DNA of 64,000 nucleotides from Firmicutes bacterium UBA3572 (GTDB lineage: Bacteria; Bacillota; Desulfotomaculia; Desulfotomaculales; Desulforudaceae), in contig DFNH01000034.1 of assembly GCA_002375985.1 (NCBI GenBank), forward strand, positions 1 to 64,000, given 5' to 3'. Below, piece after piece: positions 7,808 to 16,910 of the stretch. The notes beneath the pieces are model-generated. The model was not told the origin of the DNA and did not search any database. It saw only the letters and a program-made list of their open reading frames with translations. The position numbers and the translations under genes were made by a program. Within the stretch, counting starts at the first letter, position 1. Each line of letters starts with the position of its first letter.

Positions 7808-8436
7808 TGCTGGTGAGCGGATATTTTATTGCTTTTGAAGGGATCGACGGCGTGGGGAAGACCACCCAGTTGTTTATTCTTTACCATGAACTCCGGGGCC
7901 GCGGTTGTAAGGTGGTGCTCACCAGGGAGCCGGGCGGCACCCGGGTGGGCGAAGCCATCCGGCGGGTGTTGCTGGACGACGCGCATCAGGAGATGTCCCC
8001 GGAAACGGAGGCGCTGCTTTATGCGGCTGCCAGGGCTCAGTTCGTGAGCCAGGTGGTACGGCCGGCCCTGGCGCGGGGAGAGATCGTCCTCAGCGACCGT
8101 TTCGTAGATTCGTATCTGGCCTACCAGGGGTTCGGTCGGGGCTTGGATCTCACGGCCTTGGAAAGGGTAAACGCCCTGGCCACAGGGGGTTTATCTCCGG
8201 ACTTGACGATATTGCTGGACATGCCGGCGGCGACGGCCCTGGCGCGGCTGGATGTGGACCGGCAGGACCGCCTGGAGAGGCAAAGCGTCGACTTCTACGA
8301 GCGGGTGCGCCGGGGCTACCGGCAGTTGGCGGCCACCGATCCCAGTCGTTACCTGGTGCTGGAGGCCGACCGGGAGGTTGAAGACCTGGCCGCGGTTATC
8401 CTGGAGCGGGTCGAGGTGGTCCTCGGGCTTGTTTGA
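7807..8436 (+). CDS. tmk: Thymidylate kinase
   Basis: This enzyme phosphorylates dTMP to dTDP. P-loop GIDGVGKT is at residues 12-19, followed by LTREPGGTRVGE and the LSDRFVDSYLAYQG dTMP-binding motif near residue 96. At 209 residues it is full length. ATG 7807 overlaps the TGA of the upstream gene (TGATG), suggesting translational coupling; TTG 7798 and GTG 7813 are alternatives and no clear ribosome site decides. Confidence 0.94.
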   Translation: MLVSGYFIAFEGIDGVGKTTQLFILYHELRGRGCKVVLTREPGGTRVGEAIRRVLLDDAHQEMSPETEALLYAAARAQFVSQVVRPALARGEIVLSDRFVDSYLAYQGFGRGLDLTALERVNALATGGLSPDLTILLDMPAATALARLDVDRQDRLERQSVDFYERVRRGYRQLAATDPSRYLVLEADREVEDLAAVILERVEVVLGLV

Positions 8437-9415
8437 AGGCGTTATCGGGCAGGAACTGGCCAAGGGTTACCTGGCTCGGGCGGTTACCAGTGGCCGGCTG
8501 GCCCACGCTTACCTTTTTCATGGTCCGGCGGGGGTGGGCAAGCGCACACTGGCCCGGATGTTCCTTAAAGCGGTGGCTTGCGTGAACCGCATGGACGGTG
8601 CCTGTGGTCTTTGCCCCCCCTGCCGGATGTTCGCCGCGGGCACTTACCCCGACCTTTGCGTGCTGTCTGGGGCTAACCGGCCGATCGGCATCGATCAGGT
8701 GCGGCAAATGCAGCGGGGGTTGCGTTACCGGCCGTACGGTACACGGCACCTGTGTCTGATCGAGGACGCCGAGGAAATGACGGTCGAGGCGGCCAACACC
8801 CTGCTCAAGACCCTGGAGGAACCCGAAGGCCCCGCGCTGTTCATTTTGACCGGTTCACGGCCCGATCGGCTTCCGCCGACGGTGGTGTCCCGGTGCCTGA
8901 AGATTCCCTTCCGGCCGCTGACCAGGGATGAAATCATCGCCGGTTTGGAAAACATGGGTTTTAAGGGGGATATTTTGCCGGTGGCGGCGGCGCTGTCGCG
9001 GGGCAGCCTGGGGCGCGCGGCCGAGGCGGCCGCCGGCCGGGAGGACGAGCGCCGGGGTAAGGCGGTCTCCCTGGCGGGAGCGCTGGTTTCGGGGCTGGGC
9101 ACGGCCGAGTTGTGCGCCCGCGCCCGGGAACTGGGGGAACGCACCGAATTGTTGGCCTTGACCGAGTGGCTGCTCCTCTGGTACCGGGATCTCTTGTGGT
9201 GGCGCGAGACGCAAAACACCGGTTTGTTAGTGTACGCAGACCATTTGGACGAGGTTCGCCGGCAGGCCGGGCGCGTGACTACGCCGGTGCTGGTGCAGGC
9301 GATCAACGTCATTGAGGATGTCCGCAAGAAGCTTTTGGCCAACGCTAACGTCCGCCTGGCCGCCGAAGTGCTCTGTCTGCGGTTGGCGGAACTGGTTCAA
9401 GGAGGGCGGGCATGA
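8429..9415 (+). CDS. holB: DNA polymerase III subunit delta'
   Basis: The 328-residue clamp-loader subunit is DnaX-like: IGQELAKGYL, P-loop GPAGVGKR near residue 32, cysteine cluster CVNRMDGACGLCPPC, and LLKTLEEPEGPALFIL. The start is taken as TTG 8429 overlapping the end of tmk; the frame stays open upstream, but those codons overlap tmk out of frame. The ATGA overlap with the next gene continues the operon. Confidence 0.92.
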   Translation: MFEGVIGQELAKGYLARAVTSGRLAHAYLFHGPAGVGKRTLARMFLKAVACVNRMDGACGLCPPCRMFAAGTYPDLCVLSGANRPIGIDQVRQMQRGLRYRPYGTRHLCLIEDAEEMTVEAANTLLKTLEEPEGPALFILTGSRPDRLPPTVVSRCLKIPFRPLTRDEIIAGLENMGFKGDILPVAAALSRGSLGRAAEAAAGREDERRGKAVSLAGALVSGLGTAELCARARELGERTELLALTEWLLLWYRDLLWWRETQNTGLLVYADHLDEVRRQAGRVTTPVLVQAINVIEDVRKKLLANANVRLAAEVLCLRLAELVQGGRA

Positions 9416-10230
9416 CGAAGCAATCCGTTGGGGTTCAGTTTAAGAATACAGGAAAAACCTACTTTTTCGATCCGGGGACGCTGGAGTTGAAGCCCGGTGA
9501 CGGTGTGATCGTGGAGACGGTGCGCGGGTTGGAGTTCGGCACGGTGGTCACCGAACCCAGGGCCCGCAAGCCGGAGGAACAGGATCAGCTCTTAAAACCG
9601 GTGGTACGGAAAGCGACTGCGGAGGACCTGGAACGACTGGTCGAATTGCGGGAAAAGGAAAGGAACGCTTTCCGAATCGGCGTGGACAAGATCAACGCCC
9701 ACGGTCTGCCCATGAAGTTGGTGGGTGTGGACTACACCTTTGACGCCAATAAGATTATTTTTTACTTTACGGCCGAAGGCCGGGTGGATTTCCGGGAACT
9801 GGTGCGTGACCTGGCCGCGGTGTTCCGGACGCGGATCGAGTTGCGGCAGATCGGTGTGCGCGACGAGGCCAAGATGATCGGCGGACTGGGCGGTTGCGGC
9901 CGGGAGCTTTGCTGTGCATCCTGGCTGCGGGAGTTCTCACCGGTGTCCATTCGGATGGCGAAGGAACAGAATCTTTCGCTCAACCCGGCGAAGATATCCG
10001 GCATTTGCGGGCGCCTGATGTGCTGTCTGAAGTACGAAAGCGAGGTTTACGAGCAGGCCAAGGAGGCCTACCCGGACGTGGGTACCCGGGTAAAGACCCC
10101 GGCCGGGGACGGTAAGGTCACCGGGGTGAACATTTTTAAGAACACGGTCACCGTCGAGCTGAAGGACACCAAACACCAGCAGTGCTTTCCGGTGCAAGAA
10201 ATTAAGCAGATCAGCAGCGGCAAGCGGTAG
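9412..10230 (+). CDS. ricT: PSP1-domain protein RicT (YaaT)
   Basis: The 272-residue protein carries the PSP1 domain (MIGGLGGCGRELCCASWL, then ISGICGRLMCCLKYE) with conserved cysteine pairs. In B. subtilis RicT (YaaT) joins RicA and RicF in an Fe-S-containing complex that stimulates mRNA maturation by RNase Y and phosphorelay signalling. ATG 9412 overlaps the holB stop. The neighbourhood holB-ricT-rsmI is conserved in Firmicutes. Confidence 0.92.
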   Translation: MTKQSVGVQFKNTGKTYFFDPGTLELKPGDGVIVETVRGLEFGTVVTEPRARKPEEQDQLLKPVVRKATAEDLERLVELREKERNAFRIGVDKINAHGLPMKLVGVDYTFDANKIIFYFTAEGRVDFRELVRDLAAVFRTRIELRQIGVRDEAKMIGGLGGCGRELCCASWLREFSPVSIRMAKEQNLSLNPAKISGICGRLMCCLKYESEVYEQAKEAYPDVGTRVKTPAGDGKVTGVNIFKNTVTVELKDTKHQQCFPVQEIKQISSGKR

Positions 10231-10244
10231 GCGGTCGGTTGACG

Positions 10245-11108
10245 ATGGCGGCGGGCACGCTGTACATTTGCGGTACCCCGATCGGCAACCTGGAGGATGT
10301 CACCTTAAGGGTTTTGCGTATTCTGGCCGAAGTCGATTTGGTGGCGGCCGAGGATACCCGGCACACCAGGAAGCTTTTGAGCCATTACGGCATCAAAACA
10401 CCCCTGACCAGTTTCCACGCCCACAACTGGCGGAAAAAGGCGGGCGAACTCCTGGCCCGGCTACGGCAAGGTGCTTCAATCGCCCTAGTTTCCGACGCCG
10501 GGATGCCCGGAATCTCGGATCCGGGAGCCGAGCTGGTGGCTCTGGCCCTGGACGAGGGGATGGCGGTGATTCCGGTGCCGGGACCAAGCGCGGTGCTGAC
10601 CGCACTGGTGGTTTCCGGCTTGCCGGCCGGCCGGTTTGTATTCGAGGGTTTTTTGCCCCGCAAGGACCGTAAAAGGGCGCTGGAGGGCCTGCGGGACGAG
10701 CCGCGCACCGTGGTGTTGTTCGAGTCGCCGCAGCGCCTGTTGGCGACGCTGGACGACATCCTGGCCGTGTTAGGCGACCGAAAACTGGCCGTGGCCCGGG
10801 AGTTGACCAAGCGCTACGAGGAGGTTTTCCGGGGCACGGTCTCGGCCGCGCGGGCTCATTTTGCGGCTTACCCTCCCCGCGGCGAGATCACCCTGGTGCT
10901 GGCCGGTGCCGCCGCCGCTGAAGCGGAGGAAGTTCCACGCCCTGGGCGTGCGGCCCTAGCGGCCGAAGTGGCCGAACTTCAGGAACGGGGGCGAAGCCGG
11001 CCGGAAGCCTTGCGGGAGGTAGCCCGGCGCTACGGTTTGCGCCGCCGGGAACTGTATGCTTTGCTTCTGGAAGCGGCCCGCCAGCAGAAGAACGGTGAGG
11101 ATTCCTAA
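10245..11108 (+). CDS. rsmI: 16S rRNA (cytidine(1402)-2'-O)-methyltransferase
   Basis: This tetrapyrrole-methylase-fold enzyme 2'-O-methylates C1402 of 16S rRNA. LYICGTPIGNLEDVTLRVL, AAEDTRHTRKLL, SDAGMPGISDPG and PVPGPSAVLTAL are all family motifs. ATG 10245 gives MAAGTLYICGTP (287 residues); a TTG at 10239 is also possible, and neither has a strong ribosome site. Only 15 bases separate it from ricT. Confidence 0.95.
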   Translation: MAAGTLYICGTPIGNLEDVTLRVLRILAEVDLVAAEDTRHTRKLLSHYGIKTPLTSFHAHNWRKKAGELLARLRQGASIALVSDAGMPGISDPGAELVALALDEGMAVIPVPGPSAVLTALVVSGLPAGRFVFEGFLPRKDRKRALEGLRDEPRTVVLFESPQRLLATLDDILAVLGDRKLAVARELTKRYEEVFRGTVSAARAHFAAYPPRGEITLVLAGAAAAEAEEVPRPGRAALAAEVAELQERGRSRPEALREVARRYGLRRRELYALLLEAARQQKNGEDS

Positions 11109-11181
11109 ATTAAATGTTCCCTAGTCTCATCTAAAAACCGGGCCGGTGGGGTGTGGTGCCGAGAGAGACCGGCAATAAGCA

Positions 11182-11209
11182 AGCGGAGGCCTCCTCCCGA
11201 ACCTCCGCT
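11182..11209. terminator. Hairpin between convergent rsmI and abrB
   Basis: AGCGGAGG at 11182-11189 pairs with CCTCCGCT at 11202-11209 around a 12-base loop. No strong T run is present on either strand, so its role as a shared terminator is uncertain. Confidence 0.45.
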
Positions 11210-11241
11210 CGACAAGCACTATATTTAGTTGTCACGCCATT

Positions 11242-11496
11242 TTACATAGCCTGGTATTTTTGGAACATTTCCTCGGCACACAAACGGCATACCAGTTTTC
11301 CGCGGTAGTGCTGGACGTCCCCGGCATTGCCGCAGAACACACAGGCCGGCTCGTATTTTCTCAGGATGATTTTCTCGTTATCGACGTAGATTTCGAGCGC
11401 ATCCTTCTCTTCGATACCGAGTGTTCTCCGGAGTTCGATTGGGATAACCACCCTGCCGAGCTCGTCCACCTTGCGCACAATACCCGTTGATTTCAT
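11242..11496 (-). CDS. abrB: AbrB-family transition-state regulator with C-terminal CxxC pairs
   Basis: The 84-residue protein begins MKSTGIVRKVDELGRVVIPI, the classic AbrB swapped-hairpin DNA-binding domain. Its C-terminal extension holds CVFCGN and CRLC, a likely zinc-binding pair seen in AbrB homologues of clostridia-like Firmicutes. GGGGGAG lies just before the ATG at 11496; an upstream in-frame start would add 12 residues without family support. It is transcribed divergently from metG. Confidence 0.9.
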   Translation of the reverse strand: MKSTGIVRKVDELGRVVIPIELRRTLGIEEKDALEIYVDNEKIILRKYEPACVFCGNAGDVQHYRGKLVCRLCAEEMFQKYQAM

Positions 11497-11556
11497 TACT
11501 GCTCCTCCCCCATTCCTATAGTGGTTCGACAAGAAATAACAAAATAGCGCAAGTAA

Positions 11557-11585
11557 ATGGTACCAAGCATTCCATTAAAAGTCAA
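11557..11585 (-). promoter_or_regulatory. Sigma-A promoter of abrB
   Basis: On the minus strand TTGACT (11585-11580) and TACCAT (11562-11557) are 17 bases apart, about 60 bases before the abrB start. Confidence 0.7.
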
Positions 11586-11645
11586 CAGGTTTTTCCAAAA
11601 AAAAAATACAAAATATTTCTGTTTGATGCACCATACTAGGTAAAC

Positions 11646-11674
11646 TTGACAACCGCAGCCCTCAGGGTTAGAAT
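11646..11674 (+). promoter_or_regulatory. Sigma-A promoter of metG
   Basis: A perfect TTGACA at 11646-11651 is followed after 17 bases by TAGAAT at 11669-11674. Transcription would start near 11681. It faces away from the abrB promoter, about 60 bp apart. Confidence 0.85.
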
Positions 11675-11713
11675 TTTCGGTATGATTTGGGAAAAAGGGA
11701 AGTGACCACGGAA

Positions 11714-13258
11714 TTGGCCAGACCGACATTCTACATCACCACGCCCATTTACTATCCCAGTGACAATCTACACATCGGGCACGCCTATTCGACGGTGGCT
11801 GCCGATGCGGTGGCCCGGTTCAAGAGGCTCACGGGATACGACGTTTACTTTCTCACCGGTTCGGACGAGCACGGCCAGAAGATTGAGCGCACCGCCCAGA
11901 GCCGGGGCAAGAGCCCCCAGGAGTATGTCGACGAGATCGTGGCCGGATTTAAAGAGTTATGGTCTCGACTCGATATCGATTACTCGGATTTTATCCGGAC
12001 CACCGAGGAGCGGCATAAACGGGTGGTCAGCGATATTTTCCGCCGGCTCTACGAGCAGGGCGACATTTATAAATCAACCTACCGGGGGTGGTACTGCACC
12101 CCTTGCGAGGCCTTTTGGACCGAGCGTCAGGTGGCGGACAGGAAGTGTCCGGACTGTGCTCGCCCGGTGGAACTGGTGGCCGAGGAGAGCTACTTTTTAC
12201 GCATGTCCCGCTACGCCGACCGTTTGCTGGCCCACATCGAGCAGCACCCCGAATTCATTCAGCCCGTATCGCGCCGTAACGAGGTGGTGAACTTCATCAA
12301 GATGGGGCTGGATGACCTGTGTGTCTCCCGGACGACTTTCGACTGGGGTATTCCGGTACCTTTCGACCCGAAGCACGTCATCTATGTTTGGATCGACGCC
12401 CTTACCAACTACATTTCCGCTCTCAACTACGGGGCGGAGGACGATTCGCTTTACCGGCGCTACTGGCCGGCCGACGTGCATCTGGTGGGTAAGGACATTG
12501 TCCGCTTCCATTGCGTCATTTGGCCCATCATTCTGATGGCGGCGGGACTGCCGCTGCCGAAGCGGGTGGTCGGGCATGGATGGTGGCTACTGGAAACCGG
12601 CAAGATGTCCAAGTCCAAGGGAAACGTGGTTGACCCTTTGGTCCTGATCGACAAGTACGGCGTGGATGCCATCCGGTATTACCTGTTGCGGGAGCTTCCT
12701 TTGGGTGCCGACGGGTATTACTCCGAGGAAAACCTGATCCTGCGGATTAACGTGGATCTGGCCAACAACCTGGGCAATCTCCTGAGCCGGACGACGGCCA
12801 TGATTGATAAGTATTTAGGCGGGGAAATCCAGGCGCCCCGTCCGGCCGAAGACCCGCTGGACCGGGAGCTTATTGACCTGGCTCTGATCACCCCGGGGGA
12901 AGTGGCCGGCCTGGTGGACCAATTGGATCTGGCCTCCGCCTTGGGCGCGATTATGAAGTTGGTCGGGCGGGCCAATAAGTATATCGAGGAAACGGCGCCC
13001 TGGTCCCTGGCGAAGGCCCCGGAACAGCGCGCACGGTTGGCGACCGTGCTGTATAATCTGGCCGAGAGTTACCGCTTTGCCACCGTGCTCCTGTCCCCGT
13101 TTATGCCCGGTTTTCCGGCCCGGGTTTGGGCACAACTGGGGCTGGCCGACCGCCCGGAACTGCACACCTGGGAATCGCTAACCTGGGGCGGCATACCGGC
13201 GGGCACGCGGATTGCACGCGGCGCCCCGCTTTTCCCGCGCCTGGAGGCCGGCAAATAG
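11714..13258 (+). CDS. metG: Methionyl-tRNA synthetase (short form)
   Basis: The class I synthetase starts ARPTFYITTPIYYPS and has LHIGHAYS, KMSKSKG and a CTPCEAFW...CPDC zinc knuckle. At 514 residues it ends after the anticodon-binding helices and lacks the C-terminal EMAP-like dimerisation domain of the roughly 650-residue Bacillus-type enzyme. The start is unsure: the promoter places transcription near 11681, making TTG 11687 almost leaderless; TTG 11714 gives the usual N-terminus, while GTG 11702 is also in frame. Confidence 0.93.
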   Translation: MARPTFYITTPIYYPSDNLHIGHAYSTVAADAVARFKRLTGYDVYFLTGSDEHGQKIERTAQSRGKSPQEYVDEIVAGFKELWSRLDIDYSDFIRTTEERHKRVVSDIFRRLYEQGDIYKSTYRGWYCTPCEAFWTERQVADRKCPDCARPVELVAEESYFLRMSRYADRLLAHIEQHPEFIQPVSRRNEVVNFIKMGLDDLCVSRTTFDWGIPVPFDPKHVIYVWIDALTNYISALNYGAEDDSLYRRYWPADVHLVGKDIVRFHCVIWPIILMAAGLPLPKRVVGHGWWLLETGKMSKSKGNVVDPLVLIDKYGVDAIRYYLLRELPLGADGYYSEENLILRINVDLANNLGNLLSRTTAMIDKYLGGEIQAPRPAEDPLDRELIDLALITPGEVAGLVDQLDLASALGAIMKLVGRANKYIEETAPWSLAKAPEQRARLATVLYNLAESYRFATVLLSPFMPGFPARVWAQLGLADRPELHTWESLTWGGIPAGTRIARGAPLFPRLEAGK

Positions 13259-13259
13259 C

Positions 13260-14021
13260 ATGTTACTCGTGGACACACACGCCCACCTGGATCACGAGCG
13301 CTTCGCGCCGGACCTGGACGCCGTCCTCGACCGGGCAAGGGGCGCCGGGGTGGGCTTTATTGTGACCGTAGCCAGCGATAGCGCCTCGGCCCGGGCGGCC
13401 GTAAGTCTTGCCGAAAACAAAGAGGCGGTGTACGCGGCGGTGGGGGTGCATCCGCACGACGCCGCCGCCGCCGCGCCGGACTACCTGGAGGTGATCGGTC
13501 GTCTGGCCCGCCGGCCGCGGGTGGTGGCCGTGGGGGAGATCGGCCTTGATTACCACTACGACTATTCGCCGCGCCCGGTGCAACGGGAGGTTTTTGCCGC
13601 CCAGCTGGAGTTGGCCGCCCGACTCGGTCTGCCGGTGATCGTGCACAGCCGGGAGGCGACAAAAGACACTTATCACCTTTTACGTACCCATTTAAGAACC
13701 CCAGCCGTAATGCACTGCTTCGGGGGAGACTGGGCGGAGGCGCGTGCGTTTCTGGACCTGGGCTGTTACCTGTCCCTGGCCGGGGTGGTGACTTTTAAGG
13801 GGGCGGAGGCGCTCCAGGAGGTGGCCCGGAAGGTACCGGCGGACCGCCTCTTGCTGGAAACCGATGCGCCCTACCTGGCCCCGGTACCCCGGCGGGGCCG
13901 GCGTAACGAACCGGCGTATCTCCGGCACACGGCCGCGTTTGTGGCTGAACTTCGGGGTATTACCTTAGAGCGGCTGGCCGAGACCACTACCGCTAACGCC
14001 CGCGCCTTTTTCAAACTTTAA
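13260..14021 (+). CDS. tatD: TatD-family metal-dependent hydrolase/DNase
   Basis: This 253-residue TIM-barrel enzyme shows VDTHAHLDH (metal ligands H7 and H9), AVGEIGLDYHYDYSP, VIVHSREA, MHCFGG and LLLETDAPYLAP. Family members have 3'-exonuclease activity. The ATG comes directly after the metG stop, in a metG-tatD order common in Firmicutes. Confidence 0.94.
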   Translation: MLLVDTHAHLDHERFAPDLDAVLDRARGAGVGFIVTVASDSASARAAVSLAENKEAVYAAVGVHPHDAAAAAPDYLEVIGRLARRPRVVAVGEIGLDYHYDYSPRPVQREVFAAQLELAARLGLPVIVHSREATKDTYHLLRTHLRTPAVMHCFGGDWAEARAFLDLGCYLSLAGVVTFKGAEALQEVARKVPADRLLLETDAPYLAPVPRRGRRNEPAYLRHTAAFVAELRGITLERLAETTTANARAFFKL

Positions 14022-14084
14022 AAGGGACAGTCAGCAGAATTAAATTAAGTTAGTTACTGCCTGGCACCGACGGGAGGGATAAAC

Positions 14085-14615
14085 GTGACGGCCGAAAAGG
14101 GCCTGGTGCTGGTATTCACCGGAAACGGCAAGGGTAAGACCACCGCGGCCCTCGGCCTGGCCCTGCGGGCGTGGGGGCACGGGATGCGGGTGTTGATACT
14201 ACAATTTATAAAAGGCGCCCGGGAAACCGGTGAATTGAAAGCGGCCGCCCGTATGGACGGTTTGGAAATCCGGCCCCTGGGCGCTGGTTTTGTTTATGGG
14301 GAAGACGAGGCGGCACGCGCGCGGCACCGGGAGGCGGCCGCCGAAGCTTTGGACGCGGCCCGGGCGGCTCTTGGGGCGGACGGGCCGGAAGTAGTGATCC
14401 TGGATGAGATCCTGTGTGCGCTGGGTCTCGGGCTGGTGTCGCTTGCAGACGTGCTGGCCCTGGTGTCTGCCAAACCGCCGGACGTGCATCTGGTACTGAC
14501 CGGCCGGGGTGCGCCTCCGGAAATACTGGCGCGGGCCGATCTGGTGACCGAGATGCGTGAGGTGAAACACCCTTACTATGCCGGTGTCAAGGCCCAGAAA
14601 GGGGTAGAGTTTTAA
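14085..14615 (+). CDS. cobO: Cob(I)yrinic acid a,c-diamide adenosyltransferase (CobO/BtuR type)
   Basis: The 176-residue enzyme transfers the adenosyl group of ATP to corrinoid cobalt. It has the CobO P-loop FTGNGKGKTTAALG at residues 11-24, ILQFIKGARETGE, VVILDEI and LTGRGAP. The GTG start follows GGGAGGG. No other cobalamin genes are adjacent. Confidence 0.93.
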   Translation: MTAEKGLVLVFTGNGKGKTTAALGLALRAWGHGMRVLILQFIKGARETGELKAAARMDGLEIRPLGAGFVYGEDEAARARHREAAAEALDAARAALGADGPEVVILDEILCALGLGLVSLADVLALVSAKPPDVHLVLTGRGAPPEILARADLVTEMREVKHPYYAGVKAQKGVEF

Positions 14616-14796
14616 GAATGAATTCAGAAATCACCAGGTAGGGTTTTCAGCAGAAACCAAGCGAGATTCATAACGGAACCTCTTCGGGATTGGGGGCATA
14701 GGCTTTTGACGTGCGGTCATTTTCGGGCGGCTTTTACCGCTGGGACCGGCAGGAATATTGTGGACGCCTACAGAATACTCTGGACGGGTGAGACGG

Positions 14797-15810
14797 TTGG
14801 AATGGTATACTTTTACATTTGGACCTGGGGAGAACGTTAAACGGCACCGGGTTCGGCGGCGGTTGCCGTTCGTGGGTCTGTTTCTGGTGGTATTGCTAGC
14901 CGTGGGCGCTTTTTTCGGTGGTTACTCCCTGGCCAGGATGGACGTAACGGTTGTGGAGGGCGAAGAGGTCGTAGCGCTGACGGCCTTTCGGGGTACCGTG
15001 GCCGACCTCTTGGCGCGGGAAGGTGTGGAAGTCGGGCCGTGGGACCGGGTAACGCCTGCCGTAAACACCCCGCTGCACGATGGGATGGAGATCGTGATTC
15101 AGCGAGCGGTGCCGGTGACCGTGCGGGTGGACGGACAGCGCCTCGAGCTTTGGACCGTTGCCGCGCGTGTGGACCAGGTGTTGGCGGAGGCCGGGGTGGA
15201 ACTCAACGCCGGCGACCTGATCGTGCCGGAACCAGAAACGCCGGTCAGCAAAGGGTTGGAGATCTGCGTGGTCCGGGTGGTGACCGAAACGGAGGAGCGA
15301 GAGTTCAACACCCCTTACCAGGTGGAGCGCCGGCCGGCTTATGACCTGCCCAAGGGCGAGACCCGGGTGCTGGTGCATGGGCAAAACGGCTTGCGCCGGG
15401 AAACCTGGCAGGTGGTCTACCACGACGGGGAGGAAGTTGCGCGTGAACTGGTGCGGAGCGAGGAGATTGTCCGACCGCGGAATCAGGTTGTGCTGGTGGG
15501 CATGCTGGATACCGTCAGCCGCGGTGGACAGGATATCCGGTTCTACCGCGTGATCACCGCGGAGGCTACGGCTTATACCTATACCGGGAACAATACGGCC
15601 ACCGGCATGCCGCCGGGTCCCGGAACGGTGGCGGTGGATCCGACGGTGATCCCCCTGGGTACGCGTTTGTATATTGACGGCTACGGGTACGGGGTGGCGA
15701 TGGACGTCGGCCGCAAGATCAGGGGCAACAGGGTGGACGTGTTTTTCCCCACCCGCCAGGAGGCCTTACAGTGGGGGCGGCGCACGGTAAACGTGTATTT
15801 GCTGAACTAA
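14797..15810 (+). CDS. YabE-like cell-wall protein: DUF348, G5 and 3D domains
   Basis: A short cytoplasmic N-terminus is followed by one membrane segment (LPFVGLFLVVLLAVGAFFGG). Then come DUF348-type repeats (ALTAFRGTVADLLAREGV; LELWTVAARVDQVLAEAGV), a G5-like region (NTPYQVERR...) and a C-terminal 3D domain (ATAYTYTGNNTATGMPPGPG, then VDPTVIPLGTRLYIDGYG). The 3D domain carries the conserved aspartates of MltA-like lytic transglycosylases. The role is probably peptidoglycan remodelling at the cell surface. The start is weakly defined: TTG 14797 is used, and the frame opens at TTG 14758. Confidence 0.85.
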   Translation: MEWYTFTFGPGENVKRHRVRRRLPFVGLFLVVLLAVGAFFGGYSLARMDVTVVEGEEVVALTAFRGTVADLLAREGVEVGPWDRVTPAVNTPLHDGMEIVIQRAVPVTVRVDGQRLELWTVAARVDQVLAEAGVELNAGDLIVPEPETPVSKGLEICVVRVVTETEEREFNTPYQVERRPAYDLPKGETRVLVHGQNGLRRETWQVVYHDGEEVARELVRSEEIVRPRNQVVLVGMLDTVSRGGQDIRFYRVITAEATAYTYTGNNTATGMPPGPGTVAVDPTVIPLGTRLYIDGYGYGVAMDVGRKIRGNRVDVFFPTRQEALQWGRRTVNVYLLN

Positions 15811-15835
15811 TAGTCTGTTCATAAGCGTATTTTTT

Positions 15836-15860
15836 GAGGGAAGAGGGTTCCCTCTTTTTT
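15836..15860 (+). terminator. Rho-independent terminator after the 3D-domain gene
   Basis: GAGGGAA pairs with TTCCCTC around loop GAGGG, followed by TTTTTT. Confidence 0.9.
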
Positions 15861-15940
15861 ATCGCCTGGCGGTCGGACATATTATTATCAGGTTTAGGTT
15901 AAGGACGAAAGGACTTGGCTGGAGTGCAGGGTAGGCAAAG

Positions 15941-16858
15941 GTGAATCTGACAAGCATCGGCGAGGTGCGCCGCCTGTTGGCGGCGTACGGTTTGAAACCC
16001 AAAAAGTCTCTGGGGCAAAACTTTCTGGTGGCAGCCGGAGTGCTGGACAAAATAATGGCGGCGGCGGACATCCGGGCCAGCGACCTGGTCATTGAAATCG
16101 GACCAGGCCTGGGGGTGTTGACCCGGCGCCTGGCGGAGGCCGGGGCGCGGGTGCTGGCGGTAGAGTTGGACGCGGGCCTGGTGACTGTGCTGCGGGACGT
16201 GCTCGGCGATCTGGAAGACCGCGTCCGGCTGGTCCGGGCGGATGCCCTGCAGTTGGACTATAGCGCGTTGCTTGCCGAAATGGTCGGCCCGGCGCCGGCG
16301 GGGACCGGGGGCGAGCCCACCGTCAAGGTAGTGGCCAATCTGCCTTATTATATTACCAGTCCGTTTGTTACCGGCTTTCTGGAAGCGGGGCACCCTTTTG
16401 AGCGGCTGGTGCTTATGGTGCAGCGGGAAGTGGCCGCGAGAATGGTGGCACGGCCCGGCACCAAGGTCTACGGGGCCCTCACCCTGCTGATCAAATACCA
16501 CACCGAGGCCGAAATCGTTTGGCCGGTCTCCCGGCATTGCTTTTATCCGCCGCCGGCGGTGGACTCGGCGGTGGTCAGGCTCAGAAAGCGTGTCCGGCCG
16601 GCCGTGGCGGTTAAGCGCCCCGACCTGCTGTTTGTGATCGTACGGGCCGCCTTCGGCCGGCGGCGCAAGATGCTGCCAAACGCTTTGGAAGGGGCGATTC
16701 CCGGGGTGGATCGCGAGGCTTGGGGCAGAATTCTTCGGGGTGCGGGCATTGACCCGGGGGCGCGGGGAGAGGCATTAGGGTTGGAACAGTTCGGCCGCAT
16801 TGCCGACGCCGTGGTCCAAATGGGCTTTGCGCCTGCTTCGCGTGATACTGTGCTATAA
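15941..16858 (+). CDS. rsmA: 16S rRNA (adenine(1518)-N6/adenine(1519)-N6)-dimethyltransferase
   Basis: KsgA/RsmA dimethylates two adenines of the 16S 3' hairpin. Motifs are KKSLGQNFL, SAM-binding VIEIGPGLGVLTRRL and catalytic ANLPYYITSPF. The 305-residue length includes a small insertion (PAPAGTGGEPT) before the catalytic motif. The GTG start follows GGCAAAG. The yabE-like gene followed by rsmA and later yabG resembles the Bacillus order. Confidence 0.95.
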   Translation: MNLTSIGEVRRLLAAYGLKPKKSLGQNFLVAAGVLDKIMAAADIRASDLVIEIGPGLGVLTRRLAEAGARVLAVELDAGLVTVLRDVLGDLEDRVRLVRADALQLDYSALLAEMVGPAPAGTGGEPTVKVVANLPYYITSPFVTGFLEAGHPFERLVLMVQREVAARMVARPGTKVYGALTLLIKYHTEAEIVWPVSRHCFYPPPAVDSAVVRLRKRVRPAVAVKRPDLLFVIVRAAFGRRRKMLPNALEGAIPGVDREAWGRILRGAGIDPGARGEALGLEQFGRIADAVVQMGFAPASRDTVL

Positions 16859-16863
16859 CGTGG

Positions 16864-16872
16864 TGATATAAT
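16864..16872 (+). promoter_or_regulatory. Extended -10 promoter of the ykuK-like gene
   Basis: TGATATAAT at 16864-16872 is a perfect extended -10 element, about 40 bases before the gene. No good -35 hexamer is present. Confidence 0.5.
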
Positions 16873-16910
16873 AAAACTGTAAGCCAAGTGCTAACGGGGA
16901 AGTGAGGCAT

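Noticed and set aside
11714..13258. MetG as a truncated pseudogene
   Set aside because: The short form ending after the anticodon-binding domain is common; all catalytic motifs are intact.
14616..14796. A c-di-AMP (ydaO-type) riboswitch before the 3D-domain gene
   Set aside because: Such riboswitches often precede cell-wall genes, but I could not find the conserved ydaO core in these 180 bases.
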